A DNA stretch of 64,000 nucleotides from Kitasatospora azatica KCTC 9699 (lineage in GTDB: Bacteria; Actinomycetota; Actinomycetes; Streptomycetales; Streptomycetaceae): NCBI RefSeq assembly GCF_000744785.1, contig NZ_JQMO01000002.1, positions 496,001 to 560,000 on the forward strand. Reading direction: 5' to 3'. The first letter of the stretch is position 1, and each line of letters begins with the position of its first letter. Below the pieces are notes generated by a model. It was not told the origin of the DNA, searched no databases, and worked only from the letters and a program-made list of their open reading frames with translations. Shown piece by piece: positions 58,816 to 64,000 of this stretch. The translations under genes and the position numbers were made by a program.

Positions 58816-60797
58816 CGACACGTCGGCTGACGGACCGCCTGGGCGGTCTCGCCTTCGGCGGGGACTACAACCCGGAGCAGTGGGGCCCTGAGGTCTGGAA
58901 GGAGGACGACGAGCTGATGGGCCGGGCCCGGGTCAACCTGGCCACGGTCGGCGTCTTCTCCTGGGCCCTGCTCGAACCCGAGGAGGGGCGCTACGACTTC
59001 GGCTGGCTCGACGGCCACCTCGACCGGCTGCACGCGGCCGGCGTCGCCGTCGACCTGGCCACCCCGACCGCCTCCCCGCCGCCCTGGTTCACCCTGGCCC
59101 ACCCCGACGCCATGCCGGTCACCCCCGAGGGGACCCGGCTGACCCACGGCAGCCGGGACACCTACTGCGTGGCGGCGCCCGCCTACCGCCTGGCGGCCCG
59201 CCGCATCGCGGGCGCCCTGGCCGAGCGTTACGGCGACCACCCGGCGCTGGCCCTGTGGCACGTGCACAACGAGTACGTGACCCTGTGCCACTGCGACCAC
59301 ACCGCGGCCGCCTTCCGGGTCTGGCTGCGCGCCCGCCACGGCTCGCTCGACGCCCTCAACGATTCCTGGGGCACCGCCTTCTGGAGCCAGCACTACACCT
59401 CGTGGGAGCAGGTCCTGCCGCCCCGCGCCACCCAGTGGCACCAGAACCCGGGCCTGCTGGTGGACTTCCGCCGGTTCTGGTCCGACGAGACGCTGGCCGC
59501 CTACCGCGAGCAGCGCGACGCGATCCGCGCCCACAGCGACCGGCCGGTGACCACCAACCTGATGCTGCCGGGCTACCAGAACCTGGACCTGTGGGCCTTC
59601 GGCCGCGAGGTCGACCTGGTGACCGTCGACCACTACCCCACCGAGCCCGGGGTGGGGGCCGCCGCCGACACCGCCTTCGGCGCCGACCGGGCCCGCTCCT
59701 TCGGCGGCGGGGCGCCCTGGCTGCTGATGGAGCAGGGCACCAACACCGTCTACGCGAAGGGCCGCGTCCTCGCCAAGGAGCCGGGCGAGATCCTCCGCCA
59801 CACCCTGGGCCACATCGCCCGCGGCTCCGAGGGCGCACTGTTCTTCCAGTGGCGCCAGTCCAGGGCCGGGGCCGAGCAGTGGCACTCGGCGATGGTCCCG
59901 CACGCCGGGCCGGACAGCCGGATCTTCCGGGAGGTCGAGGCCGTCGGGGAGGCCGTCGCCCGCCTCGGCGAGCTCGCCGGCTCCACCGTCCGGGCCCGGG
60001 CCGCCGTCCTGCACGACTCCGACGCCTGGTGGGCCATGGACGTCGACGGTCTGCCGTCGACCGAGCTCGACTACCACGCCACGCTGAGCCGCGCCCACCG
60101 GGTGCTGTGGGACGCCGGGGTCACGGTGGACTTCGCCCACCCCGAGCAGGACCTGAGTGACTACCGCCTGGTCCTCGCCCCGGCCCTGCTGCTGCTCTCG
60201 GACGCCGGCGCGGCCAATCTGCGCCGCTACGTCGAGGGTGGCGGCACGCTGCTGGTCCAGCACACCGCGGGCGCGGTCGACGAGCGGATGCACGCCCGCC
60301 TCGGCGGCTACCCGGCCGCGCCGCTGCGCGAGGCGCTCGGCGTCCGGGTCGAGGAGTACCGCCCGCTGCGCGAGGACGAGCACATCGCCCTCTCCGACGG
60401 CTCGCGGGCCACCGCCTGGAGCGAGTCGCTGCGCACCGAGGGCGCGCAGACGGTCGCCGCGTACACCCACGGCATGCTCGCGGACGGCCCCGCCCTCACC
60501 CGCCACCGCTTCGGTGCCGGCCAGGCCTGGTACCTCTCCACCCGGCTGGACGACACCGGCTACGCCGCCCTGGCGGCCCGCCTGATCGCGGAGAGCGGCG
60601 TGGTCCCGGAGCTGCCGGGCCTGCCCGCCGGCGTCGAGGCCGTCACCCGCCACGCCTCGGACGGCCGCCGCTGGCACGTGCTGATCAACCACCGCGCCGA
60701 GGCCGTTCCGCTGCCCGAGTCCGCCCACGACCTGCTGACGGGTGCTCAGGCGAACGAACTCGCGCCCGGCGGCTGCGCCGTACTGCGCGCGCACTGA
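58812..60797 (+). CDS. Beta-galactosidase, GH42 family
   Basis: 661 aa from ATG 58812 (ATGA overlap with the repressor). GH42 marks are clear: LAFGGDYNPEQWGPEVWKEDDELM near the start, the acid/base Glu in ALALWHVHNEYVTLCHCDHT with zinc-type cysteines, and the nucleophile Glu in PWLLMEQGTNTV. The trimerisation and C-terminal beta domains follow at normal family length. No signal peptide, so it cleaves imported beta-galactosides. With GH36 next door it can remove beta- and alpha-galactose from, for example, galactosylated xyloglucan or galactoglucomannan fragments. Confidence 0.92.
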   Translation: MTTRRLTDRLGGLAFGGDYNPEQWGPEVWKEDDELMGRARVNLATVGVFSWALLEPEEGRYDFGWLDGHLDRLHAAGVAVDLATPTASPPPWFTLAHPDAMPVTPEGTRLTHGSRDTYCVAAPAYRLAARRIAGALAERYGDHPALALWHVHNEYVTLCHCDHTAAAFRVWLRARHGSLDALNDSWGTAFWSQHYTSWEQVLPPRATQWHQNPGLLVDFRRFWSDETLAAYREQRDAIRAHSDRPVTTNLMLPGYQNLDLWAFGREVDLVTVDHYPTEPGVGAAADTAFGADRARSFGGGAPWLLMEQGTNTVYAKGRVLAKEPGEILRHTLGHIARGSEGALFFQWRQSRAGAEQWHSAMVPHAGPDSRIFREVEAVGEAVARLGELAGSTVRARAAVLHDSDAWWAMDVDGLPSTELDYHATLSRAHRVLWDAGVTVDFAHPEQDLSDYRLVLAPALLLLSDAGAANLRRYVEGGGTLLVQHTAGAVDERMHARLGGYPAAPLREALGVRVEEYRPLREDEHIALSDGSRATAWSESLRTEGAQTVAAYTHGMLADGPALTRHRFGAGQAWYLSTRLDDTGYAALAARLIAESGVVPELPGLPAGVEAVTRHASDGRRWHVLINHRAEAVPLPESAHDLLTGAQANELAPGGCAVLRAH

Positions 60798-60832
60798 TCC
60801 CCCCACCGTCGCAACCCCCCTTGCGAGGACGA

Positions 60833-60847
60833 TTGTGAGCGCTAACA
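60833..60847. promoter_or_regulatory. LacI-type operator overlapping the GH36 start codon
   Basis: TTGTGAGCGCTAACA contains the GTG start codon at 60835-60837. Its TGTGAGCGCTAACA core is a palindrome with a single imperfect pair and matches the sites at 16387 and 10526. A repressor bound here would block transcription running through from GH42. Confidence 0.6.
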
Positions 60848-62973
60848 GCATCCGGTGGGGCCACCAGGCCCTGGAGCTGGAGATCTCCCTCGGCGAAGAC
60901 GGCGCCGCCCGGCTGGCGCACCTCGGCGCGCCCGGCGAGGCCGTCCAGGACCCGCGCCCCGGCGCCGCGCTGCCGCTGGTGGAGCTGACGGCGGCCGGTC
61001 ACGGCCGCCACTGGTCGGGCCGGCACCTGATCGACACCACCATCGGTGCCCGGCTGCGCCACCGCTCCCACCACGCGACCCGCGACGGCGACTGGCACGT
61101 GCTCACCGTCGACCTGCACGACCCGCGGACCGGTCTGGCCGTGCAGGTCCGGTACCGCTCGCCCGACGGCCTGCCGGTGCTGCGCAGTCAGGTGCTGGTT
61201 CGCAACGAGGGCCAGAGCGCGGTGCACCTGGAGTCGGTGAGCTCCCTGGTGGTCGGCTGCCTCACCGGCGGCGACCCGGCCGACCTGGACAGCGCGGACC
61301 TGCTGTGGGCCGAGAACGACTGGTTCGCCGAGTGCCGCTGGCAGCGCCGCCCGCTGCGCGCCACCTCACCCGCGTTCCGCGGCCCGTTCGACTTCCGCGC
61401 CGGCCGCGGGACCCATGTGCTGGCCGGGCACGGCGTCTGGTCCAGCTGCGGGCAGCTGCCGATGGGCGGGCTGACGGACCGTCGGTCGGGTCGCAGCTGG
61501 GTCTGGCAGTTGGAGCACAACGGCGGCGGCTGGCGCTGGGAGTGCGGGGAGCGCGCCGACACCGCCTACGCCGCGCTCTTCGGCCCCGAGGACACCGACC
61601 ACGGCTGGCGCCACGCCCTGGCGCCGGGCGAGGAGTTCCGCACCGTGCCGGTGGCCATGGCGTTCGCTCACGACGGCGGCCCCGACCTCGCCTTCGCCGC
61701 CCTGACCCGCTACCGGCGGCTGGTCCGCCGGCCCCACACGGACCACCAGCGGCTTCCGGTGGTCTTCAACGACTACATGAACTGCCTGATGGGCGACCCC
61801 ACCACGGCCAAGCTGCTGCCCCTGGTCGACGCCGCCGCCGAGGCCGGGGCGGAGTACTTCGTCATCGACGCCGGCTGGTACGACGACGAGGACGGCGGCT
61901 GGTGGACCACCGTCGGGGCCTGGGAGCCCTCGGCCACCCGCTTCCCGGGGCCGGACGGGATCCACGAGGTCCTGGACCGCATCCGCGAGCGCGGCATGGT
62001 CCCGGGGCTCTGGCTGGAGCCGGAGGCGGTCGGCGTGTCCAGCCCCGTGGCCAAGTCCTTGCCGGACGAGGCGTTCTTCCGCCGCGAGGGGCAGCGCGTC
62101 GAAGAGGGCGGCGGCCGGTACCACCTCGACCTGCGCCACCCCGCCGCCCGGGCCCACCTGGACCGCGTGGTGGACCGCCTGGTCGACGAGTGGGGTGTCG
62201 GCTACCTCAAGCTCGACCACAACACCGATCCCGGCTCGGGCACCAGCACCCACCCCGGGGAGGTCCCGGCGGCCGGCCTGCTGGGCCACAACCGAGCTCA
62301 ACTCGACTGGCTCGACGGCATCCTGGACCGGCACCCGGACCTGGTGGTGGAGAACTGCGCCTCCGGTGGCATGCGGATGGACCAGGCCCTGCTCTCCCGG
62401 CTGCAGTTGCAGTCCACCAGCGACCAGCAGGACCTGCTGCTGTACGCGCCCATCGCGGCCGCCGCACCCACCGCCGTCACTCCCGAGCAGGGCGCCGTGT
62501 GGGCCTATCCACAGCCCTCGGACTCGCTCGACGAGGTGGCCTTCACCATGGCCAACGCCCTGCTCGGCCGGATCCACCTCTCCGGACGGCTCGCCGAACT
62601 CGAGCCGCAGGCCCGAGCGTTGGTGCACGAGGCGGTGGCCGTGTACAAGTCCGTCCGCGCCGACCTGCCGCAGGCCGTGCCGGCCTGGCCGCTCGGCCTG
62701 CCGGCCTGGGACGACCCGTGGATCGCGCTGGCCCTGCTCGCCCCCAGCACGACCTACCTGACCGTCTGGCGCCGCCCGGGCGCCGGGACCACCACGACCC
62801 TCCACCTCCCCCACCTGCTCGGCGCCGACGTGCGCGCCGACCGGCTCTACCCGGCCGCCTCAGACGCCGTCAGCAGCTGGCACCCGGACCGCGCCGAGCT
62901 GGTCCTGACCCTGCCCACCGCACCATCCGCTCTGCTGCTCGAGCTCATCCGCACCGACCCGGAAGGAGACTGA
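60835..62973 (+). CDS. Alpha-galactosidase, GH36 family
   Basis: 712 aa from GTG 60835 (VSANSIRWGHQALEL), chosen because upstream in-frame codons overlap GH42 and GCGAGGA lies just before. The N-terminal beta-sandwich is followed by the barrel: VVFNDYMNCLMGDPTTAKLLPLVDAAAEAGAEYFVIDAGWYDDE, the nucleophile Asp in GVGYLKLDHNTDPGSG, ENCASGGMRMD, and the acid/base Asp in LQSTSDQQDLLLYAPI. No signal peptide. It would release terminal alpha-galactose inside the cell. The start codon is buried in a LacI-type palindrome, so this gene can be controlled separately from GH42. The GH42 stop is 37 bp upstream. Confidence 0.92.
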   Translation: MSANSIRWGHQALELEISLGEDGAARLAHLGAPGEAVQDPRPGAALPLVELTAAGHGRHWSGRHLIDTTIGARLRHRSHHATRDGDWHVLTVDLHDPRTGLAVQVRYRSPDGLPVLRSQVLVRNEGQSAVHLESVSSLVVGCLTGGDPADLDSADLLWAENDWFAECRWQRRPLRATSPAFRGPFDFRAGRGTHVLAGHGVWSSCGQLPMGGLTDRRSGRSWVWQLEHNGGGWRWECGERADTAYAALFGPEDTDHGWRHALAPGEEFRTVPVAMAFAHDGGPDLAFAALTRYRRLVRRPHTDHQRLPVVFNDYMNCLMGDPTTAKLLPLVDAAAEAGAEYFVIDAGWYDDEDGGWWTTVGAWEPSATRFPGPDGIHEVLDRIRERGMVPGLWLEPEAVGVSSPVAKSLPDEAFFRREGQRVEEGGGRYHLDLRHPAARAHLDRVVDRLVDEWGVGYLKLDHNTDPGSGTSTHPGEVPAAGLLGHNRAQLDWLDGILDRHPDLVVENCASGGMRMDQALLSRLQLQSTSDQQDLLLYAPIAAAAPTAVTPEQGAVWAYPQPSDSLDEVAFTMANALLGRIHLSGRLAELEPQARALVHEAVAVYKSVRADLPQAVPAWPLGLPAWDDPWIALALLAPSTTYLTVWRRPGAGTTTTLHLPHLLGADVRADRLYPAASDAVSSWHPDRAELVLTLPTAPSALLLELIRTDPEGD

Positions 62974-62975
62974 CG

Positions 62976-63143
62976 ATGCGTCACCAGCTGCGGGCCCGGG
63001 CTCCCCCGGCCGTCGCGGAGCCGACACGCCAGCACAGTCCGCGCCCGAGGGCCGAGATCGAACCGGGCCCACCGTTCCACATCACGGGAGTTCCACACCA
63101 CCCAATCACCGCTCAACGCCATCCCCATGGAGGGACAACATGA
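62976..63143 (+). CDS. Small open frame, 55 aa, between GH36 and the secreted enzyme (doubtful)
   Basis: ATG 62976 follows a strong ribosome site (GGAAGGAG) by seven bases, and the stop TGA overlaps the ATG of the next gene (ATGA). Those are the marks of a translated, coupled leader frame. The product (MRHQLRARAPPAVAEPTRQH...) is basic, Pro- and His-rich, matches no family I know, and has no signal peptide or membrane segment. Either it is a coupling device for the next gene or the 167-bp gap is simply untranslated. Confidence 0.35.
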   Translation: MRHQLRARAPPAVAEPTRQHSPRPRAEIEPGPPFHITGVPHHPITAQRHPHGGTT

Positions 63144-64000
63144 GATGGTCGTTCCATCCCACCAGTAGCCGCACGGTCGCGCTCGCCGCGACCCTGACCC
63201 TGGCGTTCGCCGGCGCCACCACCGCCGCCGCCCCGCCCGCGGTGGCCACCACCACCGTGTCGGTGTCGGTCGACGCCGCACAGCAGCTGGCCGTCATCCC
63301 GAACACCGGCGTCGGCACCAACGTCGCCGTCTTCGACGCCCAGATGAACGCCTCCGACACCTCCGGCCTGCTCAGCACCGCCGGCATCGGTGCCGTCCGC
63401 TACCCCGGCGGCAGCCACTCCGACGTCTACCACTGGCAGTCCGGTACCGCCTCGGGCGGCGCCTACGTCGCCCCGAACACCGGCTTCGACGCCTTCATGG
63501 GCACCGCGCGCGCGGCCGGCGCGCAGCCCATCATCACCGTCAACTACGGCTCCGGCACCCCCCAGGAGGCCGCTGCCTGGGTCCAGTACGCCAACCGCAC
63601 CAAGGGCTACGGCATCAAGTACTGGGAGGTCGGCAACGAGGTCTACGGCAACGGCGAGTACAGCAACGGCAACGGCTGGGAGTACGACACCCACAGCAGC
63701 CACAGCGCCACCACCTACGCCAACAACCTCGTGCAGTACGTCTCGGCGATGAAGGCGGTCGACCCGAACATCAAGATCGGCGCCGTGCTGACCACCCCCG
63801 GCGGCTGGCCGGACAGCATCGTCGGTCCGGGCGACTCGATGGACTGGAACCACACGGTCCTGTCGATCGCCGGCTCGAAGATCGACTTCGTGATCGTGCA
63901 CACCTACCCGGGCAGCACCAGCGAGGCCGACCTGCTCGGCAAGCCGCAGGCGCTGATCCCGAACATCGCCGGCACCGTGCGCTCGCTGATCAACCAGTAC
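63140..64000 (+). CDS. Secreted clan-A glycoside hydrolase, alpha-L-arabinofuranosidase-like, cut by window end
   Basis: 287 codons are visible from ATG 63140, preceded by GGAGGGA. The signal peptide is RTVALAATLTLAFAGATTAAAPPAVA. The mature part (LAVIPNTGVGTNVAVFDAQMNASDTSGLLSTAGIGAVRYPGGSHSDVYHW, then YWEVGNEVYGNG with the presumed acid/base Glu, and DFVIVHTYPG) resembles GH51-type arabinofuranosidases and related secreted proteins of Streptomyces. The second catalytic Glu and any carbohydrate-binding module lie beyond the window. It would act outside the cell to feed the importer at 54054. Family placement between GH51 and GH39-like groups is uncertain. Confidence 0.72.
   Translation, partial: MRWSFHPTSSRTVALAATLTLAFAGATTAAAPPAVATTTVSVSVDAAQQLAVIPNTGVGTNVAVFDAQMNASDTSGLLSTAGIGAVRYPGGSHSDVYHWQSGTASGGAYVAPNTGFDAFMGTARAAGAQPIITVNYGSGTPQEAAAWVQYANRTKGYGIKYWEVGNEVYGNGEYSNGNGWEYDTHSSHSATTYANNLVQYVSAMKAVDPNIKIGAVLTTPGGWPDSIVGPGDSMDWNHTVLSIAGSKIDFVIVHTYPGSTSEADLLGKPQALIPNIAGTVRSLINQY

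Overview
The window reads as one stretch of a high-GC actinomycete chromosome, most likely Streptomyces or a close relative such as Kitasatospora. The evidence is GC-rich third codon positions throughout, an AfsR/SARP-type regulator, two sugar importers that lack their own ATPase (as in Streptomyces, where a shared MsiK-type ATPase serves them), LacI-controlled secreted glycosidases, and frequent GTG starts with ATGA/GTGA gene overlaps. No rRNA, tRNA, CRISPR array, phage or transposase gene was seen.

Layout. (A) 1-5 kb: the start of a GH35 beta-galactosidase, a sugar importer (binding protein and two permeases) and its divergent LacI repressor, with twin GTTTACGTAAAC operators between them and a MITE-like element inserted between permease and binding-protein genes. 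(B) 5-17 kb: a PH-like membrane protein, a SARP/NB-ARC/TPR regulator, a secreted S53 peptidase, and three secreted plant-wall enzymes (CE1-type esterase, beta-helix protein, GH54 arabinofuranosidase) that each end in a very similar ricin-type lectin module. (C) 17-39.6 kb: a RiPP cluster. (D) 39.6-43 kb: a two-component system with a second ABC transporter. (E) 43-46 kb: a cell-surface beta-helix protein coupled to an APH-like kinase. (F) 46-64 kb: hemicellulose use, with GH3, CE7, GH1 and GH31 in one operon, a divergent importer, a LacI repressor, GH42, GH36 and an arabinofuranosidase-like secreted enzyme cut by the window end.

The centre of interest is region C. Two tandem 55-aa precursor genes have near-identical thiopeptide-like leaders and a core ending SSCCCCCPCCSCT: five consecutive cysteines, Pro, two cysteines, Ser, Cys, Thr. 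One E1-like (ocin-ThiF type) protein is followed by TWO each of YcaO cyclodehydratase, SagB-type dehydrogenase, LanB-type glutamylation protein and SpaB_C-type elimination/cycloaddition protein, in tightly overlapping frames, then an ABC exporter and a 57-aa membrane peptide. A cobalamin-dependent radical SAM enzyme and a luciferase-like flavin oxidoreductase start the cluster from a shared divergent promoter region. The predicted product is a heavily thiazolated, dehydroalanine-containing peptide. It could be a thiopeptide macrocycle (last Ser of the run and Ser53 are spaced S1-S10 as in nosiheptide and thiocillin) or a linear azole peptide of goadsporin type; the sequence alone does not decide.

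Regulation across the window can partly be read from palindromes. TGTGAGCGCTCACA-type sites lie upstream of the CE1 esterase, upstream of GH54, and over the start codon of GH36, suggesting one LacI-family regulon spanning regions B and F. TGTCGAAGCGC sites bracket the GH3/importer divergent promoter.
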